The position numbers and the translations under genes were made by a program. Positions 7,606 to 15,630 of a stretch of DNA of 64,000 bases are shown here, one piece after another. Below the pieces are notes generated by a model, which ran no database searches, was not told the DNA's origin, and was given only the letters and a program-made list of their open reading frames with translations. The number at the start of each line of letters is the position of its first letter. The first letter of the stretch is position 1. Source of the DNA: an uncultured Bacteroidia bacterium (GTDB lineage Bacteria > Bacteroidota > Bacteroidia > Bacteroidales > UBA932); assembly GCA_902768665.1 (NCBI GenBank), contig CACXMA010000014.1, positions 103,265-167,264 on the forward strand, written 5' to 3'.

Positions 7606-8322
7606 ATGGCAACAAAGGACGACAATATCAAAGACCACATCAAGAAATCGTTGCTGTCTAGTTTAGAATCGATCGCCTCATTTTTTAAGCCCAACGAACT
7701 AGCCTATTACAGCGCCCAATGCAAAAACGAATTACAGATTCGCGACAAAATTGCTTGGGAACTACACCAAGACATCACTAAAGAGTATGGAGATAAGTTT
7801 GTTGTCCGAAGAGAATGGGCTCCTCCTATAAAACAGAATAAAAGAAGAGTTGATTTAGCCATATTAGAGATGGAAGAAAACGAGGAGGGAGTCAAGATAG
7901 GAGTCAAGAAGGTTATTGCCATGATTGAGTTTAAGTCTCATTCTATCGCAAGACCTGAGCCATCGTATTATGGCTTGGAATTCCAGAATGACGTGAAGAA
8001 GATGCGGGAGTTCAAGGAGAATAAGGAATTAGGAATTTGCAAAGACGCAGATTTGTACTTTGTCTTTTTAGAAAACGGACAGGACCGAAAAGCAGTAGAT
8101 TATGACACAGTCTTAGGCTTTTCACAGTATCAAACACCAAATTGCAAGTATTGTCCGAATGCTCAAGATGAGGATTATCTACGCGAAGTAGAGTCCCATT
8201 GGCAAGAGTTTAAGAAACGTGTACCAGGGATTGAAATACATACCCCAAAAGCGATAGTAATCGGTAAAGCATACGGGTATAAACAATATTTATCTCCGCT
8301 TCTAATAGGGCCTATAGAATGA
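7606..8322 (+). CDS. Putative PD-(D/E)XK-type nuclease
   Basis: A 238-residue soluble protein. A helical N-terminus (ELQIRDKIAWELHQDI) leads into KRRVDLAIL, an insertion of about 20 residues, and then KVIAMIEFKSHS. The D...ExK spacing on two predicted beta strands is the signature of PD-(D/E)XK nucleases. No DNA-recognition domain is obvious. Third-position base use is AT-rich compared with chromosomal neighbours. It has its own promoter and closes the repeat-flanked cassette; the right repeat starts 22 bases after its stop. It could be a restriction-type effector; the specific family is not recognised. Confidence 0.55.
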   Translation: MATKDDNIKDHIKKSLLSSLESIASFFKPNELAYYSAQCKNELQIRDKIAWELHQDITKEYGDKFVVRREWAPPIKQNKRRVDLAILEMEENEEGVKIGVKKVIAMIEFKSHSIARPEPSYYGLEFQNDVKKMREFKENKELGICKDADLYFVFLENGQDRKAVDYDTVLGFSQYQTPNCKYCPNAQDEDYLREVESHWQEFKKRVPGIEIHTPKAIVIGKAYGYKQYLSPLLIGPIE

Positions 8323-8344
8323 CGCCGGGGCTTGTCAGCGCGAA

Positions 8345-8488
8345 CGAAGCGGAATCTCGGAGAGACCGCTTTCAAGCCGCCCTGCGGCCCCTCCCCCCTG
8401 CGGAGATGTCCCCGCTTTTGGCCCATCTCCGCAGAATAAGCCCGAAAAATGCGGAGATGTCCCCGCTTTTGGCCCATCTCCGCAAACA
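8345..8488. repeat. Right copy of the ~143-bp direct repeat
   Basis: Nearly identical to 3066-3208 and in the same orientation. The two internal hairpins have arms at 8399-8408 with 8424-8433 and at 8450-8459 with 8475-8484. The end of the repeat adjoins the promoter of the next gene (TATCTTTG, 8494-8501). Confidence 0.85.
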
Positions 8489-8493
8489 TTTCG

Positions 8494-8501
8494 TATCTTT
8501 G
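8494..8501 (+). promoter_or_regulatory. -7 element before the gene at 8519
   Basis: TATCTTTG, an exact -7 match, 17 bases before the ATG. A TTTG lies in the repeat about 22 bases upstream. Confidence 0.45.
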
Positions 8502-8518
8502 CGGAAGCCCTTCCCGCC

Positions 8519-8827
8519 ATGAACCCGAAATTCATCCTCACCGCCGATCCCCGGACGCCCCTTGTCGGGACGTTCGTCTACGGGATGGTCGACCAGCACC
8601 GGGACCTTGTCCGCGGCTATGTCCGTGTCCATGGAGGCGGCTGGTACGACAAGGACGATGTCCGGAAGACGATGACCCTCTACGGCGGCTCGGGCGACTT
8701 CGGCCCCGCGAACCTGGCCTTTCTCAACCGCATCCCGCGCGAACTGCGCGACTATACCTTCATCTACCAGCCCGTCCCGGGGCTTCCCGGCAACGAGCTG
8801 GACCTCAGCGAAGTGGAGTGGTTCTGA
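8519..8827 (+). CDS. Small conserved hypothetical protein (102 aa)
   Basis: A soluble protein with no recognised domain. Its second half (KKTM/RKTM, LYGGSGDFG, AFLNRIPRELRDY, IYQP, LPGNELDL, VEWF) recurs in a frameshifted copy at 28986-29233, so this is a paralogous family in the genome. The conserved Gly-rich core and the terminal VEWF suggest a compact fold with a conserved C-terminus. It ends 7 bases before the convergent beta-helix gene. Function unknown. Confidence 0.75.
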   Translation: MNPKFILTADPRTPLVGTFVYGMVDQHRDLVRGYVRVHGGGWYDKDDVRKTMTLYGGSGDFGPANLAFLNRIPRELRDYTFIYQPVPGLPGNELDLSEVEWF

Positions 8828-8834
8828 CAGCGGC

Positions 8835-9686
8835 CTAACCGACGGCCAGATAGGGCTCTTCCAGGATGCAGTTGATAAATTCGACGAACTCCCATCCCTC
8901 GCCGAGACTGTCTTCCTCGTGGAGGATCACGCAGTTGTTGAACGTGACCGGGCTGTTGATGAAAAAGAGCGGCCCCTGGTTGTTGGCGAAGATGCAGTTG
9001 TAGAAACTGACGTCCTCGCTCTCGACGATATTGACCTGCGAATACTCCCGGTTACGGAAGAACTGGCAGCCGATGAAATACACCGAGCTGCTCTCGATCA
9101 CGTGCATGGTGTGGTAGGTGCAGTCGCGGATCTTGCTGTCCTCGAAGAGGAAACCCCGGCAGGACGAGACCGTGATGCCTTCCGTGCCGCAGCCGAAAAG
9201 GTCGCAGCCGCGGACGGTCACATCCTCACAGGCATCGAACCCGAGCACGCCCCGGTCGCAGTAGCCCTCCTCCGTATGGCCGAAGGTGATGTCCTTGATG
9301 AAAAGGCCGCTGCACATCTCGAAATGGATGACATAGGCATAGCGCGGATGGATGAGGATGACGGAAGCGCCCATGTCCTCGCCGAGCACGATGGTCAGGT
9401 TGTGGACATTGCTGACATGAAGCTCCGGGCCGTCGAACTGGTCGCAGTAGTAGACATGCTGATCGGGACCCGCCAGGTCGACATCCTCGACATAGAGGTC
9501 CGGCCGGGCGAGAAGCGCCTCCGTGAGGTCGAAGCCCTCGGCGTCCAGGACGATGGTCCGGTCGCTGCCGATGGCGTTCAGCAGTTCGTCAGCCGTGGTG
9601 ACATGGATCGTCTGCGGCGCGGTGCCGGCTAGCAGCAGCTGTCCCGTCAGGACAAGCATCGCAAGGAGAAGGATCGCTCTTTTCAT
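8835..9686 (-). CDS. Secreted right-handed parallel beta-helix protein
   Basis: I start at ATG 9686 (MKRAILLLAMLVLTGQLLLA), a clear signal peptide; the frame extends further upstream but overlaps the GNAT gene. The 283-residue protein has repeated short beta strands with a periodicity of about 22 residues (VTVRGCDLFGC, FLFEDSKIRDC, VYFIGCQFFRN, VSFYNCIFANN, VTFNNCVIL). This is the pattern of NosD/pectate-lyase-like parallel beta-helices. No catalytic residues of a known lyase can be assigned. It is probably extracellular. It follows the GNAT gene by 20 bases on the same strand. Confidence 0.8.
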   Translation of the reverse strand: MKRAILLLAMLVLTGQLLLAGTAPQTIHVTTADELLNAIGSDRTIVLDAEGFDLTEALLARPDLYVEDVDLAGPDQHVYYCDQFDGPELHVSNVHNLTIVLGEDMGASVILIHPRYAYVIHFEMCSGLFIKDITFGHTEEGYCDRGVLGFDACEDVTVRGCDLFGCGTEGITVSSCRGFLFEDSKIRDCTYHTMHVIESSSVYFIGCQFFRNREYSQVNIVESEDVSFYNCIFANNQGPLFFINSPVTFNNCVILHEEDSLGEGWEFVEFINCILEEPYLAVG

Positions 9687-9706
9687 GGTTATGGTGGATT
9701 GATGAT

Positions 9707-10183
9707 TCAGTCTTCGCGGCGGCAGATCAGCTCCATGGACGCATACTGCGGCTCCATCCCCAGGCGCTCGTAGAATGCCCTCGCGCCGGGATTGCACTCC
9801 CAGACGTGGAGGGTGATGTTGTAGAAGCCGCCCTCGCGGGCATAGGCCTTGACATGCTCGAACAGCGCACGGCCGATATGCCGGCCCCGGGCCTTCTCGT
9901 CCACGCACAGGTCATCGACATACAGCGTCCGAAGGGGCATCAGACTGCCGCTGCACTGCGCCTGCTCAATGCAGAAGGCATAGCCGAGAACGCCCTCCGT
10001 CTCGTCGTCATAGACAAACACAGGCGTCCGCGAATCGGCAAAAATCGCCAGCAGCTCCGCGTCGGTGTACTTTTTCCCCACGGCCCGGAAAAGGTCGGGC
10101 CTACCCTCGTGGTGGACGGCCAGCACCTGCTCCAGCAGGCCATTGACGGCGGCGAGATCCCCCGCCTCGGCTCTTCGGATCAT
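9707..10183 (-). CDS. GNAT-family N-acetyltransferase
   Basis: A 158-residue protein with the GNAT layout: MIRRAEAGDLAAVNGLL at the N-terminus, a central beta strand LRTLYVDDLCVDEKARGRHIG (motif A, with the R/Q-x-x-G-x-G/A-type pyrophosphate-binding loop as RGRHIG) and a C-terminal ECNPGARAFYERLGM (motif B). It transfers an acetyl group from acetyl-CoA to an amine; the substrate is unknown. It lies upstream of the beta-helix gene in an apparent two-gene unit. A near-consensus TATCTTTA sits about 30 bases before the start. Confidence 0.9.
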   Translation of the reverse strand: MIRRAEAGDLAAVNGLLEQVLAVHHEGRPDLFRAVGKKYTDAELLAIFADSRTPVFVYDDETEGVLGYAFCIEQAQCSGSLMPLRTLYVDDLCVDEKARGRHIGRALFEHVKAYAREGGFYNITLHVWECNPGARAFYERLGMEPQYASMELICRRED

Positions 10184-10255
10184 AACGCGCTACTTTTACG
10201 TGCCATAAAGATAGGAATTTTTCCGGAATTGCGGTATGCCCGGCGCCGATGTGGA

Positions 10256-10675
10256 CTATTCTTGAATAACGCCTGTACTCAACAGAATCAACAGCATCTC
10301 TGACGGCGTTACCACTCTTGGGGTTCCGGGGAAATGCCGCCTGTTGTTCGTAACCATGTATGCATCTTCTACGGATAATGAGACTTCAAAGAATATCCTG
10401 TCTGTTGGATCCGGGTGCTCCCATGGAGATGCCGTACGCCCCGGATCAATTCCATCCACCTTAAATTTATTAAGGATTGATAGTGCTTTGTCCGCCGGGA
10501 TTGATAAAACGGGAAGATTCAGAATCGCTTCATATTCATCCAATATCTCCTTACAAACCAACGGCTGGATGATGTCGCTGAAAACCAACGACAGAATTCT
10601 TGAAGCGGAAGAGTCTGGCTTATGTGATTTGGCGGCCGCAACTAAGACATTGGTGTCAATAACTGCATAGATCAT
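10256..10675 (-). CDS. PIN-domain toxin of a type II toxin-antitoxin system
   Basis: A 139-residue PIN-fold ribonuclease of the 'putative toxin, PIN family' group. Acidic metal-binding residues are at the expected places: Asp in VIDTNVLV (position 6), Glu in CKEILDEYEAIL, Asp in DRIFFEVSLSVEDAYMVTNN. It starts four bases after the antitoxin stop, so the pair is translationally coupled. It would cleave RNA when freed from the antitoxin. Confidence 0.88.
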   Translation of the reverse strand: MIYAVIDTNVLVAAAKSHKPDSSASRILSLVFSDIIQPLVCKEILDEYEAILNLPVLSIPADKALSILNKFKVDGIDPGRTASPWEHPDPTDRIFFEVSLSVEDAYMVTNNRRHFPGTPRVVTPSEMLLILLSTGVIQE

Positions 10676-10679
10676 TTTT

Positions 10680-10973
10680 TTATTCTATTCTTTGACGATG
10701 GGCGGCGATCAAATCGTCGATTTCATCGTCTGTCCATTCATGGCTCTCTTGTGATGACAGTTTCTGCACATCTTTGAGCGCACTCTGAGCGCGTAGAGAA
10801 CGCAGTTGCCTGTCATCTGCCACGATAGCAAATGGGATCGCCTTCTCTCTCACGACGGCTCGGGCGAAGATGTTGAAAGCGGCATTTGTGCTGATACCGA
10901 ATTCCTTGCAGAGTTTGTCGAATTGTTCTTTGATGTCCGAATCAAGCCGGACGGATATTGCAGTTGTTGACAT
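10680..10973 (-). CDS. RelB/DinJ-family antitoxin
   Basis: A 97-residue protein. The N-terminal ribbon-helix-helix has the RelB/DinJ signature TAISVRLDSDIKEQFDKLC then GISTNAAFNIFARAVVREK; an acidic C-terminal tail (EWTDDEIDDLIAAH) would bind the toxin. It precedes the PIN toxin. RelB-type antitoxins are usually paired with RelE/YafQ folds, but PIN partners of this kind are known. The antitoxin likely autoregulates the promoter just upstream. Confidence 0.9.
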   Translation of the reverse strand: MSTTAISVRLDSDIKEQFDKLCKEFGISTNAAFNIFARAVVREKAIPFAIVADDRQLRSLRAQSALKDVQKLSSQESHEWTDDEIDDLIAAHRQRIE

Positions 10974-10995
10974 GGCTTATGGATCTTTGTTTCCG

Positions 10996-11003
10996 CAAAT
11001 ATA
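10996..11003 (-). promoter_or_regulatory. -7 element of the toxin-antitoxin promoter
   Basis: On the minus strand, TATATTTG (11003-10996) is an exact match, 22 bases upstream of the antitoxin ATG. Confidence 0.6.
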
Positions 11004-11473
11004 GCATTTTAATTTCATAATAACATCGTTTTAACATTAAAAATCAAATAACTTCTCACAACAAGCACCTCCCCGCCACAACAATATGACGGGCACAAGA
11101 TAGGCATGGAAAAGGCAAAAGACAGATAAGAAACAGAAAAAGACGCCATTTTTTAAAGAAAAAGCCCCCGGCACCTGCGGCAGAGTGTCCGTCATTCCAC
11201 GGCTTGACCGGCGCCTGCGGCTATTAAACCGTCATTCCACGGCTTGTCCGTGGAATCTCCGCCCGAGGGAGTGGCAGGTCCGTTCAGGACGACGCATACC
11301 TGCCACCTTCCAGGCCGATCTCCACAAGTACGTGATTATCAACCATTTCCTAAACGCCGCTTGGAAGGTGCCTTGTTTTTTGCAGGGACCTTCCAGGCTG
11401 CTATTTGCAAGCGATTGATTACCAATCGCATAGAAACGTCCCCGCTGGAAGGTCCAAGGGGGCGGGCCTGCGG
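11004..11473. repeat. Gene-free stretch with palindromic repeat copies
   Basis: No credible gene is seen. A perfect palindromic unit attccacgg-cttgt-ccgtggaat lies at 11234-11256, with a partial copy at 11194-11208. It belongs to the same family as the cluster at 26.1-26.8 kb. The words 'ccttccaggc' and 'ctggaagg' recur around 11310-11455, possibly a second short repeat type. Confidence 0.6.
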
Positions 11474-11746
11474 CTAAATGTCGTCGAGGATGCGGACGGC
11501 GTGGGCCCGGCCCGTGATGTCAATCTGCTTAAAGCTTTTCTGGACGAGCTTCTGCGCAAACGCCTTATAGTTCCCGTCAATGGGGGTGCGGCGAGATAGA
11601 ACCTTTCCGTTAATTAAGGAAAGAATGTGTAATAATTTCCTGAAATTCAGGAAAGATAGCATGTCATAAACAAGCGTGTTTATTTGCTGCGCCGCGATGA
11701 TGGCGTGTACGTAGTCCCGCTTGGTTGCTTGAAAGATTAAGCTGTG
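11474..11746 (-). pseudogene. Remnant of an unidentified coding sequence
   Basis: From a TGA at about 11749 to the TAG at 11474-11476 the minus strand is open and reads as plausible protein (for example TKRDYVHAIIAAQQINTLVY, later KLVQKSFKQIDITGRAHAVR, end ILDDI). The only ATG is internal (11662), so the start of the gene is missing or uses another codon. No family is recognised. Base use resembles neighbouring accessory genes. Confidence 0.3.
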
Positions 11747-11780
11747 AACTCACCCTCATCCCCAGCCTGTCCGGGGATTT

Positions 11781-12683
11781 TTATATCTTCTGCACCCACT
11801 TCTTGTCGTACCGCCTCACGTACTCCACCAGTTTCTTCCCCTCCACCACCTTCACATCCGCAGCCAGGCCAATCACAAACCGTCCAACCCCTTCCAGGGC
11901 CTGCACAGTGGTCCGCAGCACCCAGTGACCGTCCTCGCGGTGCAAATCCCTTTCCGCCAGCGGATATTCCTCCACCAGGAGGCTCTTGGCGCGGGTGTTC
12001 AGCTGCAGAACAATTTTTTCGTTCAAAAAACCCGTCATCCGGAAAACGTCCGGCTTGGGCACCTTGTGCTTGGCCTGGAACTCCCAGGGCGTATCGGTTT
12101 CCTCAACGGAATGGATGCGCGTGACCTTGAACATCCGGGGCTCTGCATTCTCCACATCGTAGGCCCAGATGTCAATCATGTTGGCCGTGAATTCTATCGG
12201 CTCAACCCGGCGGTCCTTAGCCTCGTTGCTATGCGCGGATTCGTATTGCTTCAGGACCACCTGCTTCTTGTGCTTGATGGCATCGACAAGGGCCTCCACA
12301 TTGTCAGCGTTAGCAGCATTGCCAATATAGTTTGCGATGCTGGTGCTATCGTAAACGCTGGCCAGTTTCCGCTGCAGGTCACGCTTGAGCACATTGTTGT
12401 TGTCGATGCCCTCGATGAGCCTGGCGGTGATGTAGGCCTCCTCCTCTGTGAAATAGATCAGCTTGTTGAAGTCCGACAGCCCCCTGGCCACCTTCCCCAT
12501 CGCATACACGTTACCATAGAGTTTGTTCACCACGAAGCCGGCCTCGCGGATGGTGTCGATGTAGCGGTACACCGTCCTGGGCGTGATGCCGAGGTCGCCC
12601 GCCAGCGAGTCGATGGTGCGGCTCACGTTCCCGGTGAGGAGCTTCATCAGGCGGAGGAGTTTGGAGATTTTCGGGGTGTCCAT
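11781..12683 (-). CDS. WYL-domain transcriptional regulator
   Basis: A 300-residue protein: N-terminal HTH_11-type helix-turn-helix (about 18-60, SLAGDLGITPRTVYRYIDTI), a linker with FTEEEAYITARLIEGI, a WYL domain (about 135-200, YESAHSNEAKDRRVEPIEFT then DIWAYDVEN), and a WCX-like C-terminus (VGRFVIGLAADVKVVEG). It starts three bases after the stop of the deoxyribosyltransferase-like gene, making it the last gene of a three-gene operon with the GmrSD-like protein. By analogy with defence-linked WYL proteins it may repress or tune the operon. Confidence 0.85.
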   Translation of the reverse strand: MDTPKISKLLRLMKLLTGNVSRTIDSLAGDLGITPRTVYRYIDTIREAGFVVNKLYGNVYAMGKVARGLSDFNKLIYFTEEEAYITARLIEGIDNNNVLKRDLQRKLASVYDSTSIANYIGNAANADNVEALVDAIKHKKQVVLKQYESAHSNEAKDRRVEPIEFTANMIDIWAYDVENAEPRMFKVTRIHSVEETDTPWEFQAKHKVPKPDVFRMTGFLNEKIVLQLNTRAKSLLVEEYPLAERDLHREDGHWVLRTTVQALEGVGRFVIGLAADVKVVEGKKLVEYVRRYDKKWVQKI

Positions 12684-12686
12684 AGG

Positions 12687-13001
12687 CTATGCTTCCTCTA
12701 AGAATTCGACGGTCTTGCCCCGGCTGCGGGCGTACTCTATTTCGCTGCGCGTGCTTTGGCCGATGTACCCGCCCACGTTGATCACGTAGATGCCGTCGGC
12801 CATGTCAATCTTGCGCTTGTGCATGTCGTCCAGCATCTCCTTGGTGCCCTCGGTCCATACTTCATCATCACCGCTGTGGCCGAACAGGCCGACGCTGATG
12901 ACGATGTTGCCCGCGAGGGTGAGGCGCTTCTGCGCCTCCAGGAACTGCTCCTTGAAGCGGGTGCTGCCGCAGAGGGTTATGACGGGGTATTTGCCGACCA
13001 T
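12687..13001 (-). CDS. Nucleoside 2-deoxyribosyltransferase-like (DUF4406-type) protein
   Basis: I choose ATG 13001 (MVGKYPVITLCGSTRF), seven bases after the upstream stop; the longer open frame overlaps the previous gene. The 104 residues show the Rossmann-like pattern of the nucleoside 2-deoxyribosyltransferase superfamily: N-terminal ITLCGSTRFK, KIDMADGIYVINVGGYIGQSTRSE, and EYARSRGKTVEFL. Such proteins cleave or transfer N-glycosidic bonds of nucleosides or nucleotides. Its position between a modification-dependent-restriction-like gene and a WYL regulator suggests a defence or nucleotide-signal role rather than salvage. Confidence 0.75.
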   Translation of the reverse strand: MVGKYPVITLCGSTRFKEQFLEAQKRLTLAGNIVISVGLFGHSGDDEVWTEGTKEMLDDMHKRKIDMADGIYVINVGGYIGQSTRSEIEYARSRGKTVEFLEEA

Positions 13002-13008
13002 GGGGATC

Positions 13009-15555
13009 TTAAGCTTTGCCAGCGAACTCAAGAACCGTTCTGTGGAAAATTGAGTACATCTTATCGGCGGAGGAACGCATAAACTCGAAGACATCGGTCT
13101 TGTCGTCCATTTCGAATGTGTGACAAATGATTTCGTCCTTTATGCGGCAAGCCCGTTTATCACTCAACCTTTCCCAAATGAGAGCACTACCATATTCGGC
13201 TTCAATGGTTTCCTTTTGAGCAGATAAATAGTCGAAAAGTCTCTTATTGAAGTCCTTATCCTTGGTGTCGATATAGATTTCCACCCTATCGTAATCAAAT
13301 CCAACTACGGCGTTTATATTTATGCCATATGGTGTTTTAAGGCTCTTACTAATCCAATGGGCTGTAACTGGCGAAATCTTCACGAAAAGGCCATTGTTTT
13401 CCTCACAATACTGGATAAATTCGGCCCAGAACTGCTTCCGCATCTCATACCTTGCCGGAGTATCGCCACCTTCATTCGCGGTCGTTTCACCATTGTCTTC
13501 TTTCTTGGGCAGCAAGCCGAAGGAGAGGTCGTCTTCCTCGATTCCGTAAAGGCGGAAGAGATTCTTCAGAATGGACATTTTGTTCCAGGTGCTACTGCTT
13601 GTTGGGCAATAGTAGAGACCATCGGCCAGTTTGCGATAGTTCTTGGATACGGCGGTGGTAGCGAACCAAACGTTCTTGTTGCCTGCTGCTTCTTGGTACA
13701 GAATGGCCGGGTTCATCGCCAGGAACTTGTTGGCCATCTCCCACATCATATCGGCCCAGGTTGCAACATCCTGACGTTCCTCCCTAAAGATGAAGTATTG
13801 GATGTCACGGTTGGTGGCGATGCCATTGTCCTCGGACAGGGAGACGATGTCATCCTCCTTCTGCTCCGGCACAAAGGCAGTAACTGGATACTCCCAGATT
13901 TCAAGAGCCATTTCGGATAGCTTGGCCTTGCGGAGACCCAGTTCTTCCTCGTCCCACTTGTCGAATTGTGCAACGAAGTGGTTCAGTCGTATGCCGCTGT
14001 CAACGAAGCCATTTTTCATGGTCTTCTTCTCCTGGAAGGTCCTGTTGCTGTAGTTGGAGTTATATCCGGTGAGCGTCAGGTTGGAGATGGTGTGCAGCCA
14101 ACGTTCCTGAATTGCTTCCCAGTCCTCACCAAGCGCTTGTTTCCACGCTGTGGTCAAGGTTTGAGGCATAATGTGCTCGATGGTGAGAATGCCCTTCTCG
14201 ATATTGCCCACGACATCATTCTTCTCTTTGCTGGAGCCGTTCTCAAGACGCTCAAAGATGTACTCCTTGTTCTTGGCCCGCATGGAATAGATGTTCTTGG
14301 TGGTGAAGCCATTGATGAACTCCTCGTCCTTCGGGAAGGCGCTGGATAGTTTGCGGCTCTCAAGGAGATATATCATCACGGAAGAGTATGAATCCGCCTC
14401 CCGCTTGTTCTTTAGGACGGAGTTGTGCAGCGTTGCGAAAATCTTGTTGAGAGCGTTGGTCGGCAAGTCGCACATCAGACGGCGGAAGATGAAGGTTTCC
14501 ACGCAGGAGAATACTTTGTAGATTTCCTTGCCATCCAGACCCGTTTCCTTTGCATAGGCAACAAATGCCATCAAGAAAGGATATGCAACCGTCATATCCA
14601 GGAGATCCAGACGTTTCGCAACTTCATTGGCACCCTCGTCTCCTACATTGAATGTCACCACATCTTGATATGCGGCGGCATAGACCAGCATATCCTGCAG
14701 GATGGCCTCGATGTTACCCTGGGCTTTCGTATAGGCTTTGAAGGCCGGGTAGATTCCCTTTAGGTTAGGGATGACGCCTTGTTTGATGGTTAGGTAGTTT
14801 CGCACGAAACCATCCAGTTCGTCCCGGCTGCACCTCTCGATTTTGTTCCAGTACTTGTCGTAATAACTCTCTTGTACCACCGGCTCCAGATTCATCAGCA
14901 CAAAGTTTCTGATTTTGTCGGACTCCGTCAGGTCGAGGCCAGTTGAGTTCAGACTTTCGAAAATGAGCTGGGGATTATCGCCGTGCAGCGGCTCCAATTC
15001 GATGTCGATAATCTCAAGGCAGTTTACAGCATTGAACAATTCATCGACCGTAAGTTCCTTGTAGGTCACGATACGGTCGTAGAAATAACGATAGTTTATG
15101 GTGACTTTAGATTCGGAGATGTATTCTGATTCGTCCTTGTAGATGAGCCGGTCAAAGGCCACGCAATCATTGCGGAACGGCTTCAAGCGGACCTTGCGCT
15201 CAGTCTTGTCATACTTGTCCACCAGAAAGTCCTCAATACGAAGCACAAGCGTATCGTCATCGGTCTTCATGGTGCCACTTCTCAGTGCATTAAGAATGGC
15301 AATGAGGATGAGCGATACGGTAGTGATACGCTGCTGGCCATCAATCAGGACAACCTCATCCCTACTGTGAGCATAGGAGACGATGCTCCCGAAGAAGTGT
15401 GTTTCTTTCCCCTCCTTTATGACGCTGACCAGATCATCGAACAACTGCTTACAGTTCTCTTTCTTCCAGTCGTAGTTCCTTTGGTAAACAGGTATGATGA
15501 ATCGCTTCTGCGACCCATCAAGAAATTTCATCAAGTATGAGGCCGTTCCTTTCAT
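13009..15555 (-). CDS. GmrSD-like protein (DUF262 + DUF1524 HNH + C-terminal DUF4268-like)
   Basis: An 848-residue soluble protein. The N-terminal DUF262 (about 5-230) carries YQRNYDW and IDGQQRITT (near residue 70), the nucleotide-binding/hydrolysis signature of GmrS/DndB-like domains. DUF1524 (about 440-540) has the HNH-type TIEHIMPQTL (His near 461) and WLHTISNLTL. A C-terminal DUF4268-like domain (about 690-840) has FWAEFIQYCEENN and ALIWERLSDKRACRI. GmrSD-type fusions restrict DNA with modified cytosines from phages. It is the first gene of a tight operon (gaps of 7 and 3 bases) with the deoxyribosyltransferase-like and WYL genes. A -7 element TAAATTTG lies at 15600-15593. Confidence 0.88.
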   Translation of the reverse strand: MKGTASYLMKFLDGSQKRFIIPVYQRNYDWKKENCKQLFDDLVSVIKEGKETHFFGSIVSYAHSRDEVVLIDGQQRITTVSLILIAILNALRSGTMKTDDDTLVLRIEDFLVDKYDKTERKVRLKPFRNDCVAFDRLIYKDESEYISESKVTINYRYFYDRIVTYKELTVDELFNAVNCLEIIDIELEPLHGDNPQLIFESLNSTGLDLTESDKIRNFVLMNLEPVVQESYYDKYWNKIERCSRDELDGFVRNYLTIKQGVIPNLKGIYPAFKAYTKAQGNIEAILQDMLVYAAAYQDVVTFNVGDEGANEVAKRLDLLDMTVAYPFLMAFVAYAKETGLDGKEIYKVFSCVETFIFRRLMCDLPTNALNKIFATLHNSVLKNKREADSYSSVMIYLLESRKLSSAFPKDEEFINGFTTKNIYSMRAKNKEYIFERLENGSSKEKNDVVGNIEKGILTIEHIMPQTLTTAWKQALGEDWEAIQERWLHTISNLTLTGYNSNYSNRTFQEKKTMKNGFVDSGIRLNHFVAQFDKWDEEELGLRKAKLSEMALEIWEYPVTAFVPEQKEDDIVSLSEDNGIATNRDIQYFIFREERQDVATWADMMWEMANKFLAMNPAILYQEAAGNKNVWFATTAVSKNYRKLADGLYYCPTSSSTWNKMSILKNLFRLYGIEEDDLSFGLLPKKEDNGETTANEGGDTPARYEMRKQFWAEFIQYCEENNGLFVKISPVTAHWISKSLKTPYGININAVVGFDYDRVEIYIDTKDKDFNKRLFDYLSAQKETIEAEYGSALIWERLSDKRACRIKDEIICHTFEMDDKTDVFEFMRSSADKMYSIFHRTVLEFAGKA

Positions 15556-15592
15556 ATTTCAAGAAAGTTCTTCTGAGTATAAATGTTATCAA

Positions 15593-15600
15593 CAAATTTA
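15593..15600 (-). promoter_or_regulatory. -7 element of the GmrSD-like operon
   Basis: On the minus strand TAAATTTG (15600-15593) is an exact match, 37 bases before the ATG at 15555. Confidence 0.5.
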
Positions 15601-15630
15601 GAAAAAAATCGTTTGTTATCATAGTCTGGA

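Noticed and set aside
2784-8488. tRNA-Ser as attachment site of an integrative island ending at 8.5 kb
   Set aside because: No exact duplication of the tRNA 3' end is present at the far side and no integrase lies within; the direct repeats alone describe the cassette better.
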